This document shows positions 25,621 through 34,032 of a stretch of 64,000 nucleotides of DNA, one piece after another. The notes below the pieces were generated by a model that saw only the letters and a list, made by a program, of their open reading frames with translations, made no database searches and was not told where the DNA came from. Where the stretch lies: the NCBI GenBank assembly GCA_963669435.1, contig OY770025.1, positions 3,224,001 through 3,288,000 of the forward strand, written 5' to 3'. Each line of letters begins with the position of its first letter. The stretch's first letter is position 1. This DNA comes from CALJFL01 sp963669435 (GTDB lineage: Bacteria; Pseudomonadota; Gammaproteobacteria; Pseudomonadales; Halieaceae). The position numbers were made by a program, and so were the translations under genes.

Positions 25621-26132
25621 TCTTCCGGTTCCCCCTTGAGCAACTGTGGCAGTCCGGCGGTCACCAGAACAACGCGTTCGCACCTTGCAGCCAGAGCCTG
25701 GTGCAACCAACCGCTTTCATCGACAAAGCGGCGAGTGCTCTCACCCAGCGGCACAATGCCGTTGCCCACCTCGTTACTTACCAGAATCAGGTCTGAATTC
25801 AGCTTCTCGAGAGCTTCACTGAGCGCAGCGTTTTGCGCTTCCCAGCAGTTCTTCTCCAGGCAGTTGGCCAGCCATAGGGTCAGGCAATCCACGACGACGA
25901 TATGATTGCTATCGTCCACAGCTCGGATCGTGTCGGCAAGTTGAATTGGCTCTTCGCGTACTGTCCAGGCTGTGCTGCGCTGCTCCCGATGGCGCGCGAT
26001 ACGCGCGCGCATCTCTTCATCCCTGGCCTCGGCGGTGGCCACCAGGCAGGGAGTTTTCGTTGAACGTAGGGCCAGGCTCTCCGCGTATCGGCTTTTGCCA
26101 CTCCTTGCGCCCCCAAGAACCAGCGTTTTCAT
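25617..26132 (-). CDS. cobU: Adenosylcobinamide kinase / adenosylcobinamide-phosphate guanylyltransferase
   Basis: This bifunctional enzyme of 171 residues phosphorylates adenosylcobinamide and then attaches GMP, giving AdoCbi-GDP for CobS. The P-loop GGARSGKS is at residues 7-14. The guanylylation His is plausibly that in ARHREQR, and VVVDCLTLWLAN and SNEVGNGIVP are conserved blocks. It overlaps btuD upstream by ATGA and cobT downstream by ATGA, indicating tight translational coupling. Length is typical for the family. Confidence 0.94.
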   Translation of the reverse strand: MKTLVLGGARSGKSRYAESLALRSTKTPCLVATAEARDEEMRARIARHREQRSTAWTVREEPIQLADTIRAVDDSNHIVVVDCLTLWLANCLEKNCWEAQNAALSEALEKLNSDLILVSNEVGNGIVPLGESTRRFVDESGWLHQALAARCERVVLVTAGLPQLLKGEPEE

Positions 26133-26908
26133 CGCTGTACCACCAGTGGTGTGCCGCTACCGGGATGACTGAATATGTCGACATCAACCTGGAACACATC
26201 CGCGAAAATCTCGGGGGATAACACTGCTTCAGGTGATCCCAGACGCACCTGTTTGCCTTCGTTGAGGACGACAATATTGTCTGCCATGGCACCTAACAGG
26301 TTAAAGTCGTGCATCACCAGTGCCACGGCACAGCCCGTTTCGGCCAGCTGCTTCACCACGCTCAGTACCAGTTTTTGATGGGCAAGATCCAGCCCGTTAC
26401 TGGGTTCGTCCAACAGTAGCAATCGCGCGCTGGCGTCTTCTTTGCGCCACACCTGCGCTAACACCCTGGCCAGCTGAACGCGCTGCCGTTCTCCCCCGGA
26501 GAGCTGGGTGTAGAGTCGCTCAGCTAGCGAGAGTGTATCGGTAAGTTGCATTAACTCCTGGAGAATCTCCTGATCAGTCTGGGCGCCGGTCGCGTGGGGG
26601 CTGCGGCCCAGTTGAATTACTTCATCAACACGGTAGGGAAAGTTCAGTGTGGACTGCTGGGGAAGCATGGCGACACTGCGCGCTCGATCTGCGGTTTTCC
26701 AATTCGCTGTTTCCACACCTGCCAGGGTGATACCGCCTTCGGTGGGATTAACGCCCCCGGCCATGAGATGCAACAAACTGGATTTCCCCGCGCCGTTCGG
26801 ACCTATGATGCCCAATATCTCTCCACCCTCAATGCCAAAGTTGATGCTCTCCAGCAAGGGCTTACCCCAGGGGGCCGCGGACACATTGTTGATGGAGATA
26901 ACCGACAT
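26129..26908 (-). CDS. btuD: Cobalamin ABC transporter ATP-binding protein
   Basis: This is an ABC ATPase of 259 residues that powers BtuC. The Walker A GPNGAGKSS begins near residue 36, the signature is LSGGERQRV and Walker B is LLLLDEPSNGLDL followed by the H-loop VMHDF. Sequence alone (VIQLGRSPH) cannot separate it from haem or siderophore importers such as HmuV; the operon argues for cobalamin. The ATG is taken at 26908, overlapping the last base of the btuC stop (TGATG); a GTG immediately before it is the alternative. Confidence 0.88.
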   Translation of the reverse strand: MSVISINNVSAAPWGKPLLESINFGIEGGEILGIIGPNGAGKSSLLHLMAGGVNPTEGGITLAGVETANWKTADRARSVAMLPQQSTLNFPYRVDEVIQLGRSPHATGAQTDQEILQELMQLTDTLSLAERLYTQLSGGERQRVQLARVLAQVWRKEDASARLLLLDEPSNGLDLAHQKLVLSVVKQLAETGCAVALVMHDFNLLGAMADNIVVLNEGKQVRLGSPEAVLSPEIFADVFQVDVDIFSHPGSGTPLVVQR

Positions 26909-27945
26909 CACTGCATTCCGTATTGACCGCGCTGGCGCAGTAGTGAGATGAAGAAGGGCACACCGATTAATGCGGTGACGACACCCACGGGCAATTCAGT
27001 AGGTGCGAGCGCCGTTCGTGCAACGGTATCTGCCATCACCAGTAGTAGCGCGCCTGCGAGCGCCGAAGCGGGTAGCAGGGCGCGATGATCCGGTCCCACC
27101 GTCATGCGCATAATGTGCGGTACCACCAGCCCGACAAAGGCGATGGTGCCGGCCAGTGCCACCGATGCGCCCACGCCAAAGGCAACGATAACTATGAGCC
27201 CGGTTTTCACGCGGGCGAGATCTACACCCAGGTAGCGTGCCTCGGATTCTCCGAGCAACAGTGCGTTCAGGGCGTTGGCATAGCGGGGCAGACCCAATAG
27301 CACTGGAATACCAACGATACAGGCGACCATTACGCGCTGATAGTTGGCGCCATCCAATCCGCCCATGCGCCACAAGGTGATGCGCCTGAGCGTAGCGTTG
27401 TCACTGTAAAACTCCAGCACGTTGGTCAGCGCCCCGGCCAAAGCGGTGATGGCGATACCTGCCAGCAGCATGGTGGGGACCGAAGTGCCGGTGCTCGATG
27501 TGGCGAGCCTGAATACCACAATGACGGCGATCAGACCGCCGACAAAGGCGCCAGCTGATACCAGCGAAACCCCGGAGATGCCGCTAATGACTGAACCGGA
27601 TATCACAATCGCGATACTGGCCCCCAACGAAGACCCGGCGGTCACGCCGATGAGTGAGGGATCCGCAAGTGGGTTGCGAAACAAACCCTGCATGGCGGCG
27701 CCCGCGGTCGCCAGGATGGCACCGACGACTGCCGCGAGAATGACCCGGGGTAGTCTGATCTTGCCCACAATCACCGACGCCTGACTGCCGCCGTCTCCGA
27801 ACAAAAAACTCGCTAGCGCCGTCAGTGCTTCTCCCGCCGGAAGTTCCGCAGCGCCGCTGCAGATTGCCAGTAGCATCGCTGCAGGTAGCAGTAACAGCAG
27901 TGCGCTGAACACCACGCCTGTGTTTCTTGGGTTGGCGGGACTCAT
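26908..27945 (-). CDS. btuC: Cobalamin ABC transporter permease (FecCD family)
   Basis: This is an inner-membrane permease of 345 residues with about ten transmembrane helices, of the BtuC/FecCD family. Recognisable blocks are GAILATAGAAMQGLFRNPLADPS near the N-terminal third (stated in part) and VAFVG-type motif IAFVGLVVPHIMR, the coupling helix that docks with the ATPase. Its ATG overlaps the cobQ stop as ATGA. It works with BtuD and BtuF to move cobalamin or cobinamide from periplasm to cytoplasm after uptake by BtuB. Confidence 0.9.
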   Translation of the reverse strand: MSPANPRNTGVVFSALLLLLPAAMLLAICSGAAELPAGEALTALASFLFGDGGSQASVIVGKIRLPRVILAAVVGAILATAGAAMQGLFRNPLADPSLIGVTAGSSLGASIAIVISGSVISGISGVSLVSAGAFVGGLIAVIVVFRLATSSTGTSVPTMLLAGIAITALAGALTNVLEFYSDNATLRRITLWRMGGLDGANYQRVMVACIVGIPVLLGLPRYANALNALLLGESEARYLGVDLARVKTGLIVIVAFGVGASVALAGTIAFVGLVVPHIMRMTVGPDHRALLPASALAGALLLVMADTVARTALAPTELPVGVVTALIGVPFFISLLRQRGQYGMQ

Positions 27946-29411
27946 GTGCTAAACCACGTTGGGAAAAGCCGTTGCATGTCCAGGTGGTCTTCCAGGCAGT
28001 CTGCCAGTCGCTCCAGCGCCGACTCACGCTGTTGCTGACGATCCACGGTTTGCGGTGCTTGCAAGCCCGCCCAGCGCAGCAGTGCAGCACAACCTGCGGC
28101 CTGGTCAAACAGGCCGTGTAGATAAGTACCGGCGATCTGTCCGTCATCAGACAAGGTGCCTTCCGGCTGGCCATCGGCGAGTGTAAGTAGGGCTTGGGTC
28201 GAGCGATAGGTGTTGCTTACGCCACAGTGAATCTCGTAACCGCTGATCGGAGTGCCACAACCATTGAGTTTGCCTCGTGTTTCCGTCAGTTGTTTGCCGG
28301 ACGCGAGTTCGGTGTCTATCGGTAGCAACTCCAATCCGCGTGATTCGCCTGCCGGTCCCTCTATTCCCTCACGATCGGCAATGCTGCGCCCCAACATTTG
28401 GTAGCCGCCGCAGATGCCCAGCAGTTTGCCGCCGTAGCGTAAGTGCCTGTGTATGTAAGATTCCCAGTGGTTTTCCCGCAGCCATGCCAGGTCGGCGCGA
28501 ACATTCTTGGTGCCGGGCAGGATCACCAGGTCCGCCGGGGGCGGTGTTTGCCCTGGCCCGGTAAAACACAGCTCAATGCCGGGCTGCAGGGCCAGGGCCT
28601 CGAAGTCGGTGTGATTGGATATACGTGAGAAGACGGGAACAACAATGCGAAACAGCTCTTTGCCATCTTCTTGGTGCGGGGTAAACAGGGCTTGGTCTAT
28701 GGCATCTTCGGCGTCGAGCCGGAGGTCCTGTAAATAGGGGATTACTCCGAGCACCGGTTTCCCGGTACGTGCTTCCAGCCAATCCAGACCCGGCTGCAGC
28801 AGGGCAATGTCCCCCCGGAAACGGTTGATGACGAAGCCCTGGATGCGCTCCTGTTCGGTCGGTGAAAGCAGGTCGAGCGTGCCGACCAGGTGCGCGAAAA
28901 CACCACCCCGATCTATATCAGCGATCAGGATGACTGGTACGTCGGCCTTTTCTGCAAAACCCATGTTGGCGATGTCGCGATCACGCAGATTGATCTCAGC
29001 GGGACTTCCCGCGCCTTCGACCAGTAGGGCCTCGTGGCCGTCGCACAGTCTTTCCCAGGATTCCATTACCGCTGACATGGCAGTGGTTTTGTACTGGTGG
29101 TAATCCTTGGCGTCGAGTTGCTCGCTCACTTTGCCCTGGATGATCACCTGGGCAGCGATATCGGTAGATGGTTTGAGCAGTACCGGGTTGAAGTCGGAGT
29201 GGGGGGCAACGCCTGCAGCTTGCGCCTGTAGTGCCTGCGCCCGTCCGATTTCACCGGCATCAACAGTTACGGCGCTGTTCAATGACATGTTCTGTGGTTT
29301 AAAGGGCGCCACCTTAACACCCTTGCGCGCCAGCACCCGGCACAGGCCGGCAACCAGGATGCTCTTCCCGGCGTCCGAGGTGGTCCCCTGCACCATCAGC
29401 GCATGGGTCAT
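27942..29411 (-). CDS. cobQ: Cobyric acid synthase
   Basis: CobQ amidates the b, d, e and g carboxylates of adenosylcobyrinate diamide using glutamine and ATP. The 489-residue protein begins with the DRTG-like P-loop QGTTSDAGKS, has a bioD-like synthetase domain (about 1-230) and a C-terminal triad glutamine amidotransferase domain with the nucleophile Cys in LGICGGYQMLG and His in GTYLHGLFD. It follows cobO by 24 bases. No corrin-ring genes are in the window, so its substrate must be made elsewhere in the genome or acquired; the gene is unusual in an otherwise salvage-type operon. Confidence 0.94.
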   Translation of the reverse strand: MTHALMVQGTTSDAGKSILVAGLCRVLARKGVKVAPFKPQNMSLNSAVTVDAGEIGRAQALQAQAAGVAPHSDFNPVLLKPSTDIAAQVIIQGKVSEQLDAKDYHQYKTTAMSAVMESWERLCDGHEALLVEGAGSPAEINLRDRDIANMGFAEKADVPVILIADIDRGGVFAHLVGTLDLLSPTEQERIQGFVINRFRGDIALLQPGLDWLEARTGKPVLGVIPYLQDLRLDAEDAIDQALFTPHQEDGKELFRIVVPVFSRISNHTDFEALALQPGIELCFTGPGQTPPPADLVILPGTKNVRADLAWLRENHWESYIHRHLRYGGKLLGICGGYQMLGRSIADREGIEGPAGESRGLELLPIDTELASGKQLTETRGKLNGCGTPISGYEIHCGVSNTYRSTQALLTLADGQPEGTLSDDGQIAGTYLHGLFDQAAGCAALLRWAGLQAPQTVDRQQQRESALERLADCLEDHLDMQRLFPTWFST

Positions 29412-29435
29412 TTTTCGAGCGTCTTGTTGGCTGCG

Positions 29436-30050
29436 CTAGTAATCCACACCTTTGCGTGCCTTGATGCCTGACTTGAAGGCGTGTTTGACCTCTTTGACTT
29501 CGGAGACCGTGTCCATCACGTCCTGCAGTGCCTTGCCACCACCGCGGCCGGTGACGACAACACTCTGTTCGCGCGGACGGTTTGCGATTGCGTCGATGAT
29601 GTCGGTCTCGGGCAGGTAGTCATAGGCGATCATGTAGGTGAGTTCATCAAGGACCACCAGATCGTAGCTGTCATCCGACAGCATGGGTTTAGCCAGTGCC
29701 CAGGTAGACTCAGCGGCGGCAATGTCGGCGCTGCGGTCTTGCGTGTTCCAGGTAAAGCCCGTGCCCATCTGGTGAAAGTCCACCTGTGGGCACTGTTCCT
29801 TCAGGTAGATTTCTTCTCCTGATAACTGCTCACCCTTGATGAACTGGATGACGCCGACTTTCATGCCGTAACCCAGCGCACGCATCACCATGCCAAAAGC
29901 GGAGCTGGACTTACCTTTACCGTTGCCGGTGACCAGTACCGCGACCCCGCGTTCCAGGTCGGCGGCCTCAATATGGGCATCCACATTGGCCTTCTGCTTT
30001 TCCATGGCGGCCTTGTGTTTGGCATTCTTGCGTTCGTCGGCGTCACTCAT
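29436..30050 (-). CDS. cobO: Corrinoid adenosyltransferase (CobA/CobO/BtuR type)
   Basis: This enzyme of 204 residues transfers the adenosyl group of ATP to cob(I)alamin and related corrinoids. A P-loop TGNGKGKSSS lies at about residues 41-50, followed by the family blocks MRALGYGMKVGVIQFIKG and LVVLDELTYM. The first 35 residues are a charged, Lys/Ala-rich helix as in other family members. GGAGTAA lies just before the ATG, and the gene starts only nine bases after btuB. It is the second gene under the cobalamin riboswitch. Confidence 0.94.
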   Translation of the reverse strand: MSDADERKNAKHKAAMEKQKANVDAHIEAADLERGVAVLVTGNGKGKSSSAFGMVMRALGYGMKVGVIQFIKGEQLSGEEIYLKEQCPQVDFHQMGTGFTWNTQDRSADIAAAESTWALAKPMLSDDSYDLVVLDELTYMIAYDYLPETDIIDAIANRPREQSVVVTGRGGGKALQDVMDTVSEVKEVKHAFKSGIKARKGVDY

Positions 30051-30059
30051 AATTTACTC

Positions 30060-31913
30060 CTAGAATGAAAAGCGCAGGCCGGCGTAGGCGGCTGCGCCGG
30101 CTGTGTTGAAGCCAGGGACCTCTTCATACTCTTCATCAAACAGGTTTTCTACACGAGCATGTATTTCCAGACTGGGCATCAGCTGGTAGCGGGCACTGAG
30201 ATCGACAACCTGGTAGTCGTCGAGACTCGATCCGTCGATGTCGATTGCATCCCAGGAGCCGCGCGCAAACAGGCTCAGCGTTAGCAAGCCTTCCATGGGT
30301 CTCCAGTTGATCCCCAGGTTTGCCAGGTGCTCGGGCCGGCGAATGCGCTGCGCACCCGTGGCTCTCTCCGTATCGTTATAGGTGTAGTTACCACTGATTG
30401 CCAGTTGGGACCCCAGCGGCAACTCGCCAATAAGTTCTACGCCCTTTGATTCGTTGTCACCACTGGCCTGAAGATAACCGGAAAATCCGGCCAGGTCGAA
30501 AAAGATCTCGTCGGAAATGGTCTGGTCAAAGTAGTTGGCTTCCAGGTAGAGGCCAGAGTTTGCATACCAAGCTATGCCAATATCGTAGCCGCTGCTTTCT
30601 TCTTCCTTCAGATCGACATCCGACGCTGGGGGAAATGAAAATCCACCGTCGTTATAAGCTATTTCATATAAGCTCGGTGCGCGAAAGCCAGTGCCGTAGG
30701 TACCCCTAATCTTCAACTCGCCGCTGTTCGTAGGAACAAGATAGGCGCCGCTTATCCGGTAAGTGGTGTGATCGCCAAAATCGTCGTTGTCGTCGTAGCG
30801 TGCACCTGCTGTAACGAAAAACGCCTCACCGAAACTGCCCTGGTACTCGGCGTAGAATCCATCCTGGTCGCGCTCGCGGTCAAATGTGCCATCGTCAATC
30901 GATTCAGTTTGCAGGTCGAAGCCGAATACGAGTTGCAGTGCATCGCTGCCGTGGAAGTGACCCAGGTAGCTCCAGGTTTCCAGTTCACCTTCAGCGCCAA
31001 ATGCGGGGATGTCCTCGGTGTAGAACTGTCTTTCGGTGTCGTTCCCGGAGTAACTCAACTCGTGGCCGAAATTTTCGCCTTGATAATTGACCGCGGCACG
31101 CCAGGAGGATTGGTCATAGTCATTACTACACAGGTTGCTGGGCGAAAACGTGTCTACCGTAAAGCAGTTGTCGTACTCGTTTTCGCCGCTGACATCTCGT
31201 CCGACCAGTTCTAGGCGTAGTGTTTCGGAAACATTCCAACCGACTTTTCCATGTACGGTTGTGTTTTCGTATCCGTCGTCGTCGCGTAACTCGGTGTCAC
31301 CAGTGCTGGTGTTGAAGCCATCGGTTTCATAGTCATAGGCAGACAGGCCGTAGTCCAGTGCGCCGTTCGTGCCGCCCAGATTTGCCCCGTACTCGGTTGT
31401 GCCATAACGGCCCGCTTCAGCGCTAATGTTACCGCTAAGGGGTTCGTCAAATGTCCGCGTGCGGATGTCGACGATGCCACCTGCGTCGGCGCCGTACATA
31501 AGGCCCTGGGGTCCACGAAGTACTTCAACGCGTTCAACGCCGGCGCTTAACAGGTGCTCGATGTTGGGGCCGTGCTGCACACCTGACGCATCGGAGATGT
31601 TAATCCCGTCAACGTAAACACGTGTGCGGTATCCTTCTTCCCCGCGAATGCGCAGTGCCGTTGTGCTGCCGACGCCACCATTGGTCGACACCGCAATGCC
31701 AGGACTGGTCCGCAATATGTCGTACATGGAGCTGTAGCCGTAGTTCTCGATATCATCAAGGGTGATGACCGATACCGATGTGCCTATCTGCCGCAGAGGC
31801 ATTTCGACGCGGGAAGAGGTGACGACCAGCTCTTCGAGTTTGTTGGAAGTTTCCGCGTGTACAGCGGGCGCAAAGGCCAGTGGCAACAGTGCCAGTGGGA
31901 GTTTGTGGTTCAT
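30060..31913 (-). CDS. btuB: TonB-dependent cobalamin receptor
   Basis: This is an outer-membrane receptor of 617 residues. A signal peptide (about 1-20, ending VHAE) is followed by a TonB box-like LEELVVTSSR, a plug domain (about 35-150 with RIRGEEGYRTRVYVDGI and EVLRGPQGLMYGADAGGI) and a 22-strand barrel ending in the canonical terminal Phe (LRFSF). The length and the acidic extracellular loops fit BtuB, which binds corrinoids with calcium. It is the first gene after a cobalamin riboswitch; the ribosome binding site lies in a hairpin. Confidence 0.92.
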   Translation of the reverse strand: MNHKLPLALLPLAFAPAVHAETSNKLEELVVTSSRVEMPLRQIGTSVSVITLDDIENYGYSSMYDILRTSPGIAVSTNGGVGSTTALRIRGEEGYRTRVYVDGINISDASGVQHGPNIEHLLSAGVERVEVLRGPQGLMYGADAGGIVDIRTRTFDEPLSGNISAEAGRYGTTEYGANLGGTNGALDYGLSAYDYETDGFNTSTGDTELRDDDGYENTTVHGKVGWNVSETLRLELVGRDVSGENEYDNCFTVDTFSPSNLCSNDYDQSSWRAAVNYQGENFGHELSYSGNDTERQFYTEDIPAFGAEGELETWSYLGHFHGSDALQLVFGFDLQTESIDDGTFDRERDQDGFYAEYQGSFGEAFFVTAGARYDDNDDFGDHTTYRISGAYLVPTNSGELKIRGTYGTGFRAPSLYEIAYNDGGFSFPPASDVDLKEEESSGYDIGIAWYANSGLYLEANYFDQTISDEIFFDLAGFSGYLQASGDNESKGVELIGELPLGSQLAISGNYTYNDTERATGAQRIRRPEHLANLGINWRPMEGLLTLSLFARGSWDAIDIDGSSLDDYQVVDLSARYQLMPSLEIHARVENLFDEEYEEVPGFNTAGAAAYAGLRFSF

Positions 31914-31920
31914 GATTAAT

Positions 31921-31953
31921 CCTCAATTGCCAGAAATGGGGTGGCGATTGAGG
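31921..31953 (-). promoter_or_regulatory. SD-sequestering hairpin in front of btuB
   Basis: Arms of 12 bases (31921-31932 and 31942-31953) pair with one mismatch around a nine-base loop. The 3' arm on the mRNA contains the TGAGG Shine-Dalgarno of btuB, which ends 6-7 bases before its ATG. When folded it would block translation initiation, the mode used by cobalamin riboswitches of E. coli btuB type. It is the likely expression platform. Confidence 0.7.
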
Positions 31954-32029
31954 GAGGGGATCCAGGGAACGCGGTGAGTTATTGGCACCGGGCAACCTTT
32001 AATGAAGCCCTCCGCTCCATCGTTGCATG

Positions 32030-32160
32030 TATGCAGGCAGGTATCGGGCTAGCAGCGTATAGCTGCGTACCGTTGCGGGGGCAGCGGTGGCTTCCAAGAG
32101 GTTCCACACTTCCCATTTAACCTACCCAGCGGCTTTAATGAGTCGCGGTAGGCACCTGAT
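32030..32160 (-). promoter_or_regulatory. Cobalamin (AdoCbl) riboswitch aptamer
   Basis: On the minus strand the conserved order of the B12 element is present: GGTGCC near the 5' end, TTAAATGGGAAGTGTGGA, the strongly conserved GCTGCCCCCGCAACGGTA, and the closing AGCCCGATACCTGCCTGC. It begins a few bases after the predicted transcription start and ends about 115 bases before btuB. It should repress the whole btuB-cobO-cobQ-btuC-btuD-cobU-cobT-btuF operon when adenosylcobalamin is abundant. The 308-base gap between cobS and btuB is fully explained by promoter, aptamer and hairpin. Confidence 0.93.
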
Positions 32161-32170
32161 ACGGGCGCAG

Positions 32171-32199
32171 ACTCTATTACCGCAGCGCTCGAAAGTCAA
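32171..32199 (-). promoter_or_regulatory. Promoter of the btuB-cob operon
   Basis: On the minus strand TTGACT (32194-32199) is separated by exactly 17 bases from TAGAGT (32171-32176). The start would be near 32163, immediately before the riboswitch, and the promoter sits just downstream of the cobS stop, which makes cobS a separate transcription unit. Confidence 0.65.
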
Positions 32200-32221
32200 T
32201 TCGGTGAGTAGCCGGCGGTGA

Positions 32222-33012
32222 TTAGCTGACCAAGGCGGCGAAGACCAGGTAGACGGAAAGCTCCACCACCTGGTTGACAGCGCCGAGGGTGTCGCCGGTG
32301 ACCCCGCCAATTTTCCTGGTCAGGTACCATCTGGCCAGGCCGATGATGACCAGAGCGGCGGCAAAAACAGCAAACATGGTGGTCCCTGCAAGACCCAACA
32401 GGACGATTAGCATAACAGCGCTGGCGACCATTGAGCGTTTGCCACTGATCTCCCAACCAGGGGCTTGCCACTGCCCTCAGAGCTGCCCACGTAATGCGAA
32501 CTATGCAGTAGCGGTAGTATTGACCAGCGTGCCAGCACGTGGCCACAGATCAACGCGGTCGCTATAGATTCCGGTGTAATGGCGAGCAAGGTGGTGTATT
32601 TGACCAGCAGCGCGAGCACAAGCGCCAGACTGCCGTAGGTGCCTATCCGGCTGTCCTTCATGATCTGCAACTTGTCCTCGGTGGACCAACCGCCGCCGAT
32701 ACCATCGCTGGTATCTGCCAAACCGTCCTCGTGAAAGCCACCGGTCGCGTAAATCATTACTCCCAGCGTGAGTACGACCGCAATCTCGGGATTCCACATG
32801 GCCAGCGCAATGGAGTAAGTGATCGCTCCCAGGCCACCAATGATCAAGCCAACCAGCGGAAAGTAAGCGGCGGACAGCGCCAGCAGCCGGTCACTGTGGG
32901 CGACAGGGGGTGTTGGGATGCGCGTAAGAAACATGAGCGCACACCAGAATGCGTCCAGCGGTCCCCCTGTCGGGTCACTTTTTACGGGTTTGTCCGGTAT
33001 ATGCTCGCTCAT
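32222..33012 (-). pseudogene. cobS: Adenosylcobinamide-GDP ribazoletransferase with apparent frameshift
   Basis: CobS joins AdoCbi-GDP and alpha-ribazole at the inner membrane, the last assembly step. The first frame (33012 to 32407) encodes LDAFWCALMFLTRIPTP, GGFHEDGLADTSDG and a hydrophobic body, then goes out of frame after GKPLV. A second frame ending at 32222 continues with EISGKRSMVASAVMLIVLLG and the family C-terminus GDTLGAVNQVVELSVYL. One extra G in the GGG run (plus-strand CCC at 32452-32454) would restore a normal 263-residue CobS. This could be a true loss, an assembly error in a homopolymer, or slippage. cobS lies upstream of, and outside, the riboswitch-controlled operon. Confidence 0.85.
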
Positions 33013-33097
33013 GGTGTTTCGAAATCAGTGCGCGTACTATGCGATGCGTTGCTCCCCAATAGTAGTAGAGCTTACCTTTTTGACGATCACTACAGCA

Positions 33098-33586
33098 ATG
33101 CAAGCTCGCGTGGCCGAGCTTCTCGGTCGGGAACCGCGAGGTCTGCGCGAAATCAGTGTTACCAATAGCGCGGGAGATCCTGTAGTCATCCGCGTCGCCT
33201 CCCTGGTCGATGACAAGCCATTTCCCACCTTGTACTGGCTCGTCGACCCGCAGCTCAATTACCGGATTGATCAATTGGAGGCGGGTGGCCAGATCGGCAA
33301 CTTGCAGCACCGCATTGATGAAAGTGAAGAGTTACAGCTTGCCCTGCGCGCCGACCATCGGGCTTATATTGCCACGCGCAATGCTTATATTGACGCGCGG
33401 GAACAGGCGCGCATAGATAGGCTCGGTTTTGCCCAGGTGCTGGCCGAACGAGGCATTGGTGGTATTGCTGATTTTGGGCGTATTCGCTGCCTGCATACCT
33501 GGTACGCCGCGCACCTGGTGACTCCCAATACCGTGGGGAGGATGGTGGATGCCATTTGGCAGGAAAATTCCGTGCTTGAAAACTGA
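33098..33586 (+). CDS. DUF501-family protein
   Basis: This is a protein of about 162 residues matching the DUF501 pattern: VAELLGREPRGLREIS at the start, VIRVASLVDDKPFPTLYWLVDP, an LEAGGQIGNLQ segment, and a C-terminal IADFGRIRCLHTWYAAHLV. Function is unknown; some bacterial genomes place the family beside eno, ppx or septum genes, but no such neighbours occur here. The start is uncertain: the ATG at 33098 fits the family start, while a longer frame begins at 32918 antisense to cobS. It is divergent from cobS. No clear ribosome binding site precedes the chosen ATG. Confidence 0.75.
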   Translation: MQARVAELLGREPRGLREISVTNSAGDPVVIRVASLVDDKPFPTLYWLVDPQLNYRIDQLEAGGQIGNLQHRIDESEELQLALRADHRAYIATRNAYIDAREQARIDRLGFAQVLAERGIGGIADFGRIRCLHTWYAAHLVTPNTVGRMVDAIWQENSVLEN

Positions 33587-33607
33587 GCAGTGCTTTAGTA
33601 CCATAAG

Positions 33608-33621
33608 TTAGTTATAACTAA
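33608..33621. repeat. Palindrome TTAGTTATAACTAA upstream of the cytochrome operon
   Basis: A perfect 14-bp palindrome lies 28 bases before the cytochrome c start in an AT-rich stretch, followed by a further CTAA half-site (33629-33632). Its position is right for an operator over the promoter of the three-gene exported set; the regulator is unknown. Confidence 0.45.
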
Positions 33622-33648
33622 TATATAGCTAAAATATTGGAGCAAGCT

Positions 33649-34032
33649 ATGACAATCACATCGCGTTATCGGGTGACAGCCCTACTGTCGTTGTTCCTGT
33701 TAATTGGCTGTGGCGATGCACCGGTTGGTAAATCAACCTCGATCAGCGAAGCCACCAGCCGCATGGTGACGCCCGCAGATCCGGTTCTGGCGGCAGACTA
33801 TGACCGCAGCTGCCGCAGTTGTCATACCATTGCTGCCACGGGTGCACCGCTTACCGGCGATTGGCCAGCCTGGGACCTGCGCATGCAAAAGGGTATGGAT
33901 ATTCTGGTGGATAATGTCGTGAACGGCTTCGGTGGCATGCCGCCCTTTGGACTGTGTATGGATTGCGATGTTGAACAGTTCGAAGCACTGATTGACTTCA
34001 TGGCGACCCCGGTAGTGGAAGGGGGCAGCTGA
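33649..34032 (+). CDS. Lipoprotein cytochrome c (c5-like)
   Basis: This small electron carrier of 127 residues starts with a lipoprotein signal peptide whose lipobox LIGC puts the lipid-anchored Cys at 21. One haem-binding motif CRSCH is at 55-59. A likely axial Met lies in GGMPPFG, directly followed by the CMDC pair seen in cytochrome c5-type proteins. The ATG is preceded by GGAG. The stop overlaps the start of the FAD oxidoreductase as TGATG, so the two are coupled, and the cytochrome is probably the electron acceptor for that enzyme in the periplasm. This pairing is inference. Confidence 0.85.
   Translation: MTITSRYRVTALLSLFLLIGCGDAPVGKSTSISEATSRMVTPADPVLAADYDRSCRSCHTIAATGAPLTGDWPAWDLRMQKGMDILVDNVVNGFGGMPPFGLCMDCDVEQFEALIDFMATPVVEGGS

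Noticed and set aside
26129..27945. Haem (HmuUV) transporter
   Set aside because: The ATPase and permease resemble haem importers, but they are embedded between cobU and cobQ under a cobalamin riboswitch, so B12 transport is far more likely.
32918..33097. An N-terminal extension of the DUF501 gene
   Set aside because: The extension is antisense to the conserved start of cobS and is not part of the DUF501 family pattern.
33013..33097. A second cobalamin riboswitch in front of cobS
   Set aside because: The 85 bases upstream of cobS contain none of the conserved B12-box sequence.
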